Positions 1 to 6,551 of a DNA stretch of 64,000 nucleotides are shown here, one piece after another. Position 1 is the stretch's first letter; each line of letters begins with the position of its first letter. The DNA comes from Marinobacter manganoxydans MnI7-9. Its GTDB lineage: Bacteria > Pseudomonadota > Gammaproteobacteria > Pseudomonadales > Oleiphilaceae. The stretch spans positions 1-64,000 of the forward strand of contig NZ_AGTR01000037.1 of NCBI RefSeq assembly GCF_000235625.1, given 5' to 3'. The notes under the pieces are model-generated. The model was not told the origin of the DNA. It ran no database searches and worked only from the letters and a program-made list of their open reading frames with translations. Position numbers and translations under genes: made by a program.

Positions 1-2
1 CC

Positions 3-395
3 TCCACTGCGGGTTTACGGTTCCGTCCGAGTGTCGAGATTACGTCTGGTCATTGTTCTCTATCGATACATCTTTCGCCTTTCTCTCTCTCACCATCCGG
101 CCTCATTCTCGATTCAACGATCTTTCAGCTTCTGTTCAACGCAGCCTCTCTCAGCGCGAACACCGTCGTTCCGGAAGGCGAGGTGAGCTGTATCGAGTTT
201 GAGTTGCCGCCCGCGCCTCCGTCGTGTTGTTCCACGGCTGTTGCTGTTGCCGATGTTGTACAGGCTGATCCTCATCAGATCTTTGTGACTGCAAGCCTTT
301 ATGGAGACCTCGATTTTGAGATTGCCTACGCTGTCGGCAAATTCCAAACTCTTGAGAGACCTTACACGCAGGGTATGCTGAGTTCAGACCAGGCC
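3..395 (+). pseudogene. 5' part of an open frame interrupted by the IS21 element
   Basis: A reading frame is open from the window edge to the insertion point (131 codons, no stop). Its true start is outside the window or at an internal GTG (183). Removing the IS and one copy of the CAGGCC duplication joins it in frame to 3000-3044, where it stops with TGA. About 100 bp later there is a strong rho-independent terminator, which fits a plus-strand gene. The translated piece has two adjacent cysteines and no motif I recognise. Two shorter frames on the opposite strand (for example 114-347) are also possible, so coding status is uncertain. Confidence 0.4.
390..395. repeat. Target-site duplication, left copy (CAGGCC)
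   Basis: CAGGCC lies directly before the first base of the element (TGCGTA at 396). The same six bases follow its last base (TACGCA ending at 2993). A 6-bp duplication is within the range known for IS21-family insertions. Confidence 0.75.
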
Positions 396-415
396 TGCGT
401 ATTCCAGACCAAGGT

Positions 416-498
416 TGCCACTGATTCCAGACGAAGCCTGCCACCCATTCCACGCGAAAGCTGCCACTGATTCCACGGCAAAGCTGCCACCCTGGCAG
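416..498 (+). repeat. Left-end multiple repeats of the IS21 element
   Basis: Four units with core TGCCAC start at 416, 439, 462 and 485, exactly 23 bp apart. Three of them continue with a NNATTCCA-like tail. Such terminal multiple repeats are the expected binding sites of the IstA transposase in IS21 relatives. Confidence 0.8.
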
Positions 499-580
499 GC
501 TGCCTGACTCGCCCCATCGAAGCCGCGTGACGCGGGATAACTTAACGGTACTCTGATCCTTTTCATCCGGAGAAGGTCAG

Positions 581-2122
581 ATGCCCGCGAAGAGGTTATC
601 CATGCGCAAGATCAAAGATGTCCTCCGTCTCAAATGGGACAGAGAACTGAGTAACCGCCAGATTGCGGCGGTCTGCGGCGTCAGCCGCCCCACTGTGAGC
701 GAATACCTGCGCCGCACGGTTGAGGCCGGTCTGAGCTGGCCATTGCCAGCGGATCTGGACGAGGCCCATCTGGAGCAGTTGCTGTTCCCGCAGCCACCGG
801 ATCTGCCGGCACAGGCCAGGGGCATCCCCGACTGGCAGCACATCCGTGACGAACTCGCGGGCAAGAATGTCACCCTGTTCCTGCTCTGGCAGGAGTACCG
901 ACAAGCCAACCCGGACGGCTATCAGTACAGCTGGTTCTGCGAGCACTACCGGGCTTGGCGGGGCAAGCTGGACCTGGTGATGCGCCAGGACCACCGGGCC
1001 GGTGAGAAGCTGTTCGTGGACTATGCCGGCCAGGCCGTGCCCGTCATTGACCGCACCACCGGAGAGATCCACGAGGCGCAGGTCTTTGTCGCGGTGATGG
1101 GCGCATCCAATTACACCTACGCCGAAGCCACCTGGAGCCAGACATTGCCGGACTGGATCGGCTCTCACACCCGGGCCTTCCAGTATCTGAATGGAGTTCC
1201 GGAATTAGTGGTCCCCGACAATTTAAAATCGGGTGTTACCAAGGCTCACCGGTACGAGCCGGACCTCAATCCAACCTATCAGGACATGGCCGCCCATTAT
1301 GGGGTCGCCATTGTTCCTACCCGCGCCCGTAAGCCCCGCGACAAGGCCAAGGTGGAGGGTGGTGTATTGATCGTTGAGCGCTGGATCCTGGCGGCCTTGC
1401 GCCATCACCAGCACTTCTCCCTGGGGCAACTCAACGCCACCATCCGTGAGCTGTTGGAGAAGCTCAACAGCCGCCCCTTCCGCAAGTTACCCGGCTGCCG
1501 GCGCGACCACTTCGAACAGTTGGATAAACCGGTTTTACAGCCATTGCCGGTAGAGCCGTATGTCTACGCCGAGTGGAAGAAGGCCCGGGTCCACATCGAC
1601 TACCACGTCGCCATCGACAGGCATTACTACTCGGTGCCCTACACCCTGATCAAGAAAGAGGTGGAGGTTCGCATCACTCACAACACCATCGAATGCTTTT
1701 ACCGGGGCAACCGGATCGCCAGCCACCGGCGCTCCGACCAGAAGGGACGGCACACCACCATCGCCGCGCACATGCCCGAATCCCATCGCCAGGCGGGCGA
1801 GTGGTCGCCGGAAAGGCTGATCGGCTGGGCCGCCAAGACCGGACCGGCGACGGAGAAGCTTATCCGCACCGCACTGGGTGCCCGCAAACACCCACAGCAG
1901 GCGTACCGCTCCTGTCTGGGCATTCTCCGGTTGGGGCAGAGCTACGGCGAGTCGCGGCTGGAAGCCGCCTGCCAACGCGCCCTGATGCTGGGCAGTTGCC
2001 GGTACAAGAGCATTGAATCCATCCTCAAACACCGTCTGGATCAGCAGCCTCTGGAAGAGCAACAGGAACTGGCTTTACCGGACACTCACGACAACATCCG
2101 TGGCCCCGCCTACTACCACTGA
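581..2122 (+). CDS. istA: IS21-family transposase IstA
   Basis: DDE transposase (513 aa) that, with IstB, cuts and joins the IS ends. An N-terminal helix-turn-helix lies at about residues 18-42 (QIAAVCGVSRPTVSEYLRR). The integrase-type catalytic core follows, with D147 (FVDYAG), D213 (VVPDNLKSG) and E259 (DKAKVEGG) as the probable DDE triad. A C-terminal Mu-transposase-like domain completes it. The ATG at 581 has GGAGAAGG 4-5 nt upstream; an in-frame ATG at 602 is the alternative. istB follows after 11 nt, so the two are co-transcribed. No frameshift or internal stop is seen. Confidence 0.95.
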   Translation: MPAKRLSMRKIKDVLRLKWDRELSNRQIAAVCGVSRPTVSEYLRRTVEAGLSWPLPADLDEAHLEQLLFPQPPDLPAQARGIPDWQHIRDELAGKNVTLFLLWQEYRQANPDGYQYSWFCEHYRAWRGKLDLVMRQDHRAGEKLFVDYAGQAVPVIDRTTGEIHEAQVFVAVMGASNYTYAEATWSQTLPDWIGSHTRAFQYLNGVPELVVPDNLKSGVTKAHRYEPDLNPTYQDMAAHYGVAIVPTRARKPRDKAKVEGGVLIVERWILAALRHHQHFSLGQLNATIRELLEKLNSRPFRKLPGCRRDHFEQLDKPVLQPLPVEPYVYAEWKKARVHIDYHVAIDRHYYSVPYTLIKKEVEVRITHNTIECFYRGNRIASHRRSDQKGRHTTIAAHMPESHRQAGEWSPERLIGWAAKTGPATEKLIRTALGARKHPQQAYRSCLGILRLGQSYGESRLEAACQRALMLGSCRYKSIESILKHRLDQQPLEEQQELALPDTHDNIRGPAYYH

Positions 2123-2133
2123 AGGAACCTGAC

Positions 2134-2889
2134 ATGTTGAAACATCCCACACTGGATAAACTCCACGCCCTCAAACTGGCCGGCATGGCCGCCGCCCTGG
2201 CGGATCAGTCGACCATCCCCGACATCACCGATCTGAGCTTCGAGGAACGCCTCGGGCTACTCGTGGATCGGGAAATGACCGAGCGAGATAACCGACGCAT
2301 GACCAGCCGGCTGCGCCGGGCCAAGCTGCGACACACGGCCATTCTCGAAGACCTGGACTACCGGAACTCACGGGGCCTGGATAAAGGGCTGGTCCAGTCA
2401 CTGGCCGGTTGCCAATGGGTGAAGGAACATCTGAACGTGCTCATCACCGGCCCCACCGGGGTCGGCAAAACCTGGCTGGCCTGTGCTCTGGCGCACAAAG
2501 CCTGCCGGGAGGGTTACACCGCCCAGTACGTCCGCCTGACCCGACTGCTGCGGGAGCTGACCATTGCCAAGGGAGATGGCCAGTACGCCAAGCTCCTGAC
2601 CAACCTCGCCAAAGTGGATGTGCTGATCCTGGATGACTGGGGGCTCATGAAGCTGAGCGCAGAGAACCGAAGAGACTTGCTGGAGGTGCTGGAAGACCGC
2701 CATGGCAGACGCTCCACCATCGCCACTAGCCAACTGCCCATGGATCAATGGCATGACGTGATCGGTGACGCCACTCTGGCAGACGCCATTCTGGATCGGC
2801 TCGTACACAACGCCTACAAGATCAATCTGCGGGGCGAATCCATGCGAAAACAGCAGGCAAAGTTGACGAGCACTGAGACTTCGGAGTAA
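2134..2889 (+). CDS. istB: IS21-family helper ATPase IstB
   Basis: AAA+ ATPase of the DnaC/IstB type (251 aa) that assembles with IstA on target DNA. The Walker A motif GPTGVGKTW begins at residue 106. Walker B is VLILDDWG with D167-D168, and the N-terminal IstB domain (KLHALKLAGMAAAL) is intact. AAGGAACC lies just before the ATG. The start is 11 nt after the istA stop. The length is normal for the family and the gene appears functional. Confidence 0.95.
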   Translation: MLKHPTLDKLHALKLAGMAAALADQSTIPDITDLSFEERLGLLVDREMTERDNRRMTSRLRRAKLRHTAILEDLDYRNSRGLDKGLVQSLAGCQWVKEHLNVLITGPTGVGKTWLACALAHKACREGYTAQYVRLTRLLRELTIAKGDGQYAKLLTNLAKVDVLILDDWGLMKLSAENRRDLLEVLEDRHGRRSTIATSQLPMDQWHDVIGDATLADAILDRLVHNAYKINLRGESMRKQQAKLTSTETSE

Positions 2890-2922
2890 GAAGAGAAACC
2901 CCGCGTCGCTACGCTCCGATGG

Positions 2923-2974
2923 GTGGCAGCCTTGCTCCGGTCCGGGTGGCAGGCTTCACGTGGAATGGGTGGCA
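2923..2974 (-). repeat. Right-end multiple repeats of the IS21 element
   Basis: Three inverted copies of the left-end unit (GTGGCA at 2923, 2946 and 2969) are spaced exactly 23 bp. The outermost unit on the reverse strand reads AAGGTTGCCACCCATTCCA, almost the same as the outermost left unit. Confidence 0.8.
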
Positions 2975-2993
2975 ACCTTCAGCGGTTTACGCA

Positions 2994-3044
2994 CAGGCCA
3001 GCCCAGAAGGCTTCACCTCCGCATTTGACATCGTTCGGCCTTGA
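2994..3044 (+). pseudogene. 3' remnant of the frame interrupted by the IS21 element
   Basis: It begins with the right copy of the CAGGCC target duplication (2994-2999). Read in the phase of the left fragment it adds S-P-E-G-F-T-S-A-F-D-I-V-R-P and then TGA at 3042-3044. The restored product would therefore end only 15 codons after the insertion point. The downstream terminator supports a real gene end here. Function unknown. Confidence 0.4.
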
Positions 3045-3124
3045 GATTCTGGAAACGCTACTGCACTGGCACTATTTCCGTAACCAAATCGTCATTCTCT
3101 GCCTTCACACTACCTGCTCTCTCG

Positions 3125-3177
3125 AAGATCAGATGCTGATCTTATTGTCCGGCTTCCTGGACTGGAGCCGGTTTTTT
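3125..3177 (+). terminator. Tandem hairpins with T-tract: rho-independent terminator
   Basis: A perfect 8-bp hairpin (AAGATCAG/CTGATCTT, 3125-3143) is followed by CCGGCTTC paired with GGAGCCGG (3149-3156 with 3164-3171) and TTTTTT at 3172-3177. The orientation fits termination of the plus-strand gene split by the IS. Confidence 0.75.
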
Positions 3178-3332
3178 CTTTCCCCACAGTGCTTTTCACG
3201 ATCCCGAAACAAAGGATTGCTTGAATAGTCGCGTTGAAAGGAAAATCCGTTAAACACCGTATTTAGGGTGATGCGCTCAGGATGAGCCCTCTGAAGCAGA
3301 TTTATCTGCGCGTCGTTTCAACGAGGGCATAT

Positions 3333-3581
3333 ATGTCAATCATGGAAAACGCGATCGAAGGTGTGGAAGCCCGTGTCCTTTGGTCCTGTAAGCAGAGATG
3401 TGTAGAGCTATTGGAACTAGGCTTCAAGGAGGTGAGTGGCTTCTTCAAGCCATTCCGGTACGAAGTTCACATTAAAGGAGAAAGTTCACTTTTCCGTAGC
3501 ACGAGTGAACACGCTGCCAGGCACTACCTGACAATGCTATTGGGGGATCCGATAGACGAGCTTGAGCATTGCTCCGGCTAA
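3333..3581 (+). CDS. Small hypothetical protein
   Basis: An 82-residue frame, starting MSIMENAIEGVEARV, with GAGGG five nt before the ATG at 3333. A longer version from 3282 adds 17 residues but lacks a ribosome site. The sequence is mixed polar, with two cysteines in the first third (WSCKQRCVEL) and one near the C-terminus. It has no signal peptide, membrane segment or motif I recognise. It is isolated between the IS region and a 400-bp non-coding stretch. It could be a real short gene or a chance frame. Confidence 0.35.
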   Translation: MSIMENAIEGVEARVLWSCKQRCVELLELGFKEVSGFFKPFRYEVHIKGESSLFRSTSEHAARHYLTMLLGDPIDELEHCSG

Positions 3582-3987
3582 ACTACTCGAACGATACGGT
3601 CTTCCGCCTTTCTGTTCTTCAGGAAAAATTCCAGCCCTTTAGTTAGCGACACATCGTGACGCCTGCTACTTGCTCAAAAAATGCCCAATTGTCGCAAGAC
3701 TGACATATTTCTCTGGGATGCTGAAAGTGAGGACGGACTAAGCCACTGTTCTTGAATCCAAGCGTTGCTCATCTGATTGCCGGGCGTGACACTCCCGGCT
3801 TTTTTGTGCCTTTGACGCCATCAGCTAAGCTTTTGAAAAAATCGTTTACAGTTGCTCATGATGGACAAGCTCTCGGAAATCCTCCATCTCACCATCTGCT
3901 ACCTTTTTCAGGATGACTCGTAGTATCAGGTTGGCAACTGGATGTTCGGAAACAAAACAATTGGATTCAAAAGGAGCAGGACTGATC
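3582..3987. other. Intergenic stretch of about 400 bp with one terminator
   Basis: I see no convincing coding frame here. The only clear structure is the terminator at 3779-3805, which implies that something transcribed rightward ends there: either the small hypothetical gene or an unrecognised RNA. The last 70 bp before the hydrolase gene carry its ribosome site. Confidence 0.5.
3779..3805 (+). terminator. Rho-independent terminator
   Basis: GCCGGG (3779-3784) pairs with CCCGGC (3794-3799) and is followed by six T residues. It lies about 200 bp after the small hypothetical gene. Confidence 0.75.
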
Positions 3988-4791
3988 ATGAAGACCATGA
4001 AAACAATAGCGGCAGTGGCAACCTTCTCACTCACTCTGGCAAGCACGCAGGTACTGGCAGAAATGCAAACTGAGACCGTCGAGTACAAGATCGGCGAAAC
4101 CACCTTCACCGGTTATATGGCCTGGGACGACGAATTTGAAGAAAAGCGCCCGGGTGTTCTGGTGGTCCACGAATGGTGGGGCCACAATGAATTCGCTCGG
4201 GAGCAGGCAGAGCGGCTTGCGACCTCTGGCTACACGGCGTTTGCCCTCGATATGTATGGCTCCGGCAAGCTGGCGGACCACCCTGATACCGCCCAGAAGT
4301 TCATGCAGGAAGCGACCAAGGACATGGATCAGGTGAAGGCGCGCTTCATGAAGGCGATGGAGATCCTGCAAAACCATGAAAGCGTTGATGCGTCCCGCAT
4401 TGCTGCACAAGGCTACTGTTTCGGCGGCGCGGTGGTCCTGAATATGGCACGTATGGGCGTGGATCTGGACGGCGTCGTCAGCTACCACGGTGCGCTTGGC
4501 AGCCCCATAACCGCCGAAGCCGGAACAGTGAAGGCCAGGGTTCAGGTGTACACCGGTGGTGCCGACAAGATGGTTCCCTCGGACCAGGTCGCCGGCCTGG
4601 TGAAGGAGATGCAGGATGCAGAAGTCGATCTCACCCTGGTGAGCTTTCCCGGCGTGCTGCACTCATTCACCAATCCTGGCGCTGACAAGGTCGCCGAGGA
4701 GTTCGGCATGCCGATAGGTTATGACGAAGAGGCCGCCACCCGTTCCTGGGAGGGAACCATGCGTTTCTACGAGGCTATTTTCGCCCGGTAA
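3988..4791 (+). CDS. Exported dienelactone hydrolase family protein
   Basis: Alpha/beta hydrolase of the dienelactone hydrolase family (267 aa), predicted periplasmic. An N-terminal signal peptide (MKTMKTIAAVATFSLTLAST, cleavage near VLA-EM) precedes the hydrolase domain. The nucleophile is Cys in GYCFGG. The acid is Asp in GGADKMVP and the base is His in GVLHSFTNP, the Cys-Asp-His triad of this family. VHEWWGHN forms the oxyanion-side segment. AAGGAGCAGG lies upstream of the ATG at 3988, and an upstream in-frame ATG (3913) would bury the signal peptide. The natural substrate is unknown. Confidence 0.88.
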   Translation: MKTMKTIAAVATFSLTLASTQVLAEMQTETVEYKIGETTFTGYMAWDDEFEEKRPGVLVVHEWWGHNEFAREQAERLATSGYTAFALDMYGSGKLADHPDTAQKFMQEATKDMDQVKARFMKAMEILQNHESVDASRIAAQGYCFGGAVVLNMARMGVDLDGVVSYHGALGSPITAEAGTVKARVQVYTGGADKMVPSDQVAGLVKEMQDAEVDLTLVSFPGVLHSFTNPGADKVAEEFGMPIGYDEEAATRSWEGTMRFYEAIFAR

Positions 4792-4810
4792 CACCGTGCG
4801 CTGAACACCG

Positions 4811-4834
4811 GAACCCGGCCTGGCGGCCGGGTTC
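4811..4834. terminator. Strong hairpin between convergent genes
   Basis: GAACCCGGCC (4811-4820) and GGCCGGGTTC (4825-4834) form a perfect 10-bp stem with loop TGGC. It lies 20 nt after the hydrolase stop and 8 nt beyond the acyltransferase stop. Only short T-runs follow, so it may act on both genes. Confidence 0.65.
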
Positions 4835-4841
4835 TTCTGCT

Positions 4842-5537
4842 TCAGAGGGACGACGCAATACTGTTGCGAACGTCTGTCATCAGATCATCCAGCGGCAAAG
4901 CCCCGGACGCCATCGGGGGATGAATGACGATTTCAATGTCACCGCTGCTGAAGGCAGCACTTCCCTTGGGCAATCGCTGGTGGGACCCACAGATGGTGAC
5001 GGGAAGAATCGGAAGCTCGCCATCCTGTGCAATGACGAAACCACCCTTCTTGAAGGGTAGTAATTTGCCATCCCACGAACGGGTTCCTTCCGGGAAAATC
5101 AGAATGCCGGTGCCGTCCGGGAGCTGGCCGACACCCCGCTTGATGCTCTCCAGTGCATCACTGCCTTTCGAACGATCGATAAACAAATTCCGCGAGGCTT
5201 CCAGTGCCAATCCGAACAGGGGCACCTTGCGCAACTCTTTCTTGATCACCCACCGATATTGCAGACCAAGGGCGAGCACCAGCGCCGGGGGATCAAGATA
5301 GGAGGCATGGTTGCTCAGAATGACATATCGCTGACCGGGCTCGATGTTTTCCCTGCCACGAACCTTGAGGCGGATACCGCAGACTTTCAGGATAATCCAT
5401 GCATAGATCTGGGTGCCGTGGAACGCCGCATCCCCTCGCTTCCCCAAAAGGGCCGCAATAACAATCGGGAAGAACAGAATCAGGGTGAGCAGTATGGCCC
5501 AGAACAGGATCCAGGCGGCCTTGAGCAGTCGGAGCAT
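4842..5537 (-). CDS. plsC: 1-acyl-sn-glycerol-3-phosphate acyltransferase family protein
   Basis: PlsC-type acyltransferase (231 aa) expected to transfer an acyl group to lysophosphatidate at the inner membrane. A membrane anchor occupies residues 5-32. The conserved blocks are NHASYLD (HX4D, about residue 76), the substrate-binding FPEGTRS (about 148) and a later LPVTICGS block. The length is typical. It is monocistronic by layout and convergent with the hydrolase gene. It could be one of several paralogues, so the symbol is a family-level call. Confidence 0.85.
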   Translation of the reverse strand: MLRLLKAAWILFWAILLTLILFFPIVIAALLGKRGDAAFHGTQIYAWIILKVCGIRLKVRGRENIEPGQRYVILSNHASYLDPPALVLALGLQYRWVIKKELRKVPLFGLALEASRNLFIDRSKGSDALESIKRGVGQLPDGTGILIFPEGTRSWDGKLLPFKKGGFVIAQDGELPILPVTICGSHQRLPKGSAAFSSGDIEIVIHPPMASGALPLDDLMTDVRNSIASSL

Positions 5538-5654
5538 GTAATGATTCCTGGAGATCTCGACTTCCGGTTAAACGAGCAGCAGGTCGGTAAAGATTACACA
5601 ATGATGGGAAAATGACAAAAGCGTGCCACCTTGCCAGGCGTTTTTCAGCCATTA

Positions 5655-5680
5655 AAAAAGGCAGCCGAAGCTGCCTTTTT
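5655..5680 (-). terminator. Rho-independent terminator of the cold-shock gene
   Basis: AAAAAGGCAGC (5655-5665) and GCTGCCTTTTT (5670-5680) form an 11-bp stem with loop CGAA. On the minus strand the hairpin is followed by a T-run. It lies 28 bp after the cold-shock stop and could also work for rightward transcripts. Confidence 0.85.
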
Positions 5681-5707
5681 GGCGGTTATTGCCGAATCCA
5701 TCAGGGA

Positions 5708-5914
5708 TTACAGGGCAACAACGTTCTCCGCCTGAGGACCTTTCTGGCCCTGGGTAACGGTGAACTCAACCTGCTGGCCTTCTGCCAGAGTTTTGAAACC
5801 GCTGCCCTGAATAGCGCTGTAGTGAACAAAAACGTCCGGGCCGCCTTCACGAGTGATAAAGCCAAAGCCTTTTGCTTCGTTGAAGAACTTAACAGTACCG
5901 GTAGTAGTAGACAT
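5708..5914 (-). CDS. Cold-shock protein (CspA family)
   Basis: Single cold-shock domain, 68 aa. It starts [20 protein letters not shown], with the RNA-binding motifs KGFGFI (RNP1) and VFVHYS (RNP2). It is a nucleic-acid chaperone that melts RNA structure. AGGAAG lies 7 nt before the ATG at 5914; an upstream in-frame start would add seven residues with no ribosome site. It has its own terminator. The upstream leader (about 5915-6060) is free of genes, as expected for csp genes with long 5' UTRs. Which paralogue it is cannot be told. Confidence 0.93.
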   Translation of the reverse strand: MSTTTGTVKFFNEAKGFGFITREGGPDVFVHYSAIQGSGFKTLAEGQQVEFTVTQGQKGPQAENVVAL

Positions 5915-6153
5915 ACTTAAACTTCCTGAAATCAATCATATTATCTGCCGCCTCGCACCTTCATGGTGTCAGGTCAGCGTTTTGCGGAAATACAGAACTC
6001 GCGGAATCAAAAACAGGACGGTCACTACTAACTGCGGAGGTACGTCTTATTCATGAAATGCTTTACTGAATCTTTCCTACGCCCTTCACTCTACTCCTGA
6101 ATCCGAAGCTTGCCAAGGGTATTTTCGAGAATTTGTGTAGGTAGTGGTACCCA

Positions 6154-6534
6154 TCATCCCTTCACCAGGCCAAAGGTGTAAATTCCCAGTGCAGTCATGA
6201 GGATGGAGCCGACAACGTGGGCCAGAATACCGGTGATGGCCATGGCCCATTTTCCGTCCTGGATTGCAGCAAACATCTCGAGTGAAAACGTCGAAAAGGT
6301 GGTCAGCGCACCGCACAATCCGGTTATGGCAAAGAGCCGCCACTCCGGTGCCAGCGTGGTGCCATGGCTGAAGTAACCGATCAGCAGCCCGATCAGCCAA
6401 CCACCACTTAGGTTGGCAACCAGCGTTCCGTAAGGAACGGCATGGTATGTCGTGTTCAACCACAACCCCAGAGCCCAACGAAGGTTGGCGCCGATAACGG
6501 CGCCAACACTCACAGCAACGAACGACAACCACAT
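6154..6534 (-). CDS. crcB: Fluoride channel CrcB/Fluc
   Basis: Small inner-membrane fluoride exporter (126 aa, four hydrophobic segments) that works as an antiparallel dimer. Diagnostic features are GAVIGANLRW near the N-terminus, NLSGGWLIG, and the phenylalanine-box region GALTTFSTFSLE. It begins 17 nt after the fadE stop on the same strand, so it is probably read with fadE. I see no fluoride riboswitch next to it. Confidence 0.93.
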   Translation of the reverse strand: MWLSFVAVSVGAVIGANLRWALGLWLNTTYHAVPYGTLVANLSGGWLIGLLIGYFSHGTTLAPEWRLFAITGLCGALTTFSTFSLEMFAAIQDGKWAMAITGILAHVVGSILMTALGIYTFGLVKG

Positions 6535-6551
6535 GTCAGGGCTGTCTCCTG

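Larger units (their letters stand above)
396..2993 (+). mobile_element. Complete IS21-family insertion sequence, 2598 bp
   Basis: The element contains istA and istB in the usual order and orientation. The ends are TGCGTA and TACGCA (inverted), flanked by CAGGCC on both sides. Inside each end sit repeated units with TGCCAC at a strict 23-bp period: starts at 416, 439, 462 and 485 on the left, and the inverted form GTGGCA at 2923, 2946 and 2969 on the right. The distance from the outermost unit to the tip is 20 and 19 bp. Both genes are intact and the target duplication is perfect, so the insertion looks recent and possibly active. The exact tips are inferred from the matching hexamers and the duplication. 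Confidence 0.88.

Noticed and set aside
2923-3228. A 101-codon frame crossing the right end of the IS
   Set aside because: It starts inside the terminal repeats and reads through the target duplication and a terminator, so it is a chance product of the insertion.
6000-6153. Possible fluoride riboswitch near crcB
   Set aside because: This stretch is downstream of crcB, and the gene's 5' side is only 17 nt from fadE. No conserved riboswitch pattern is seen.
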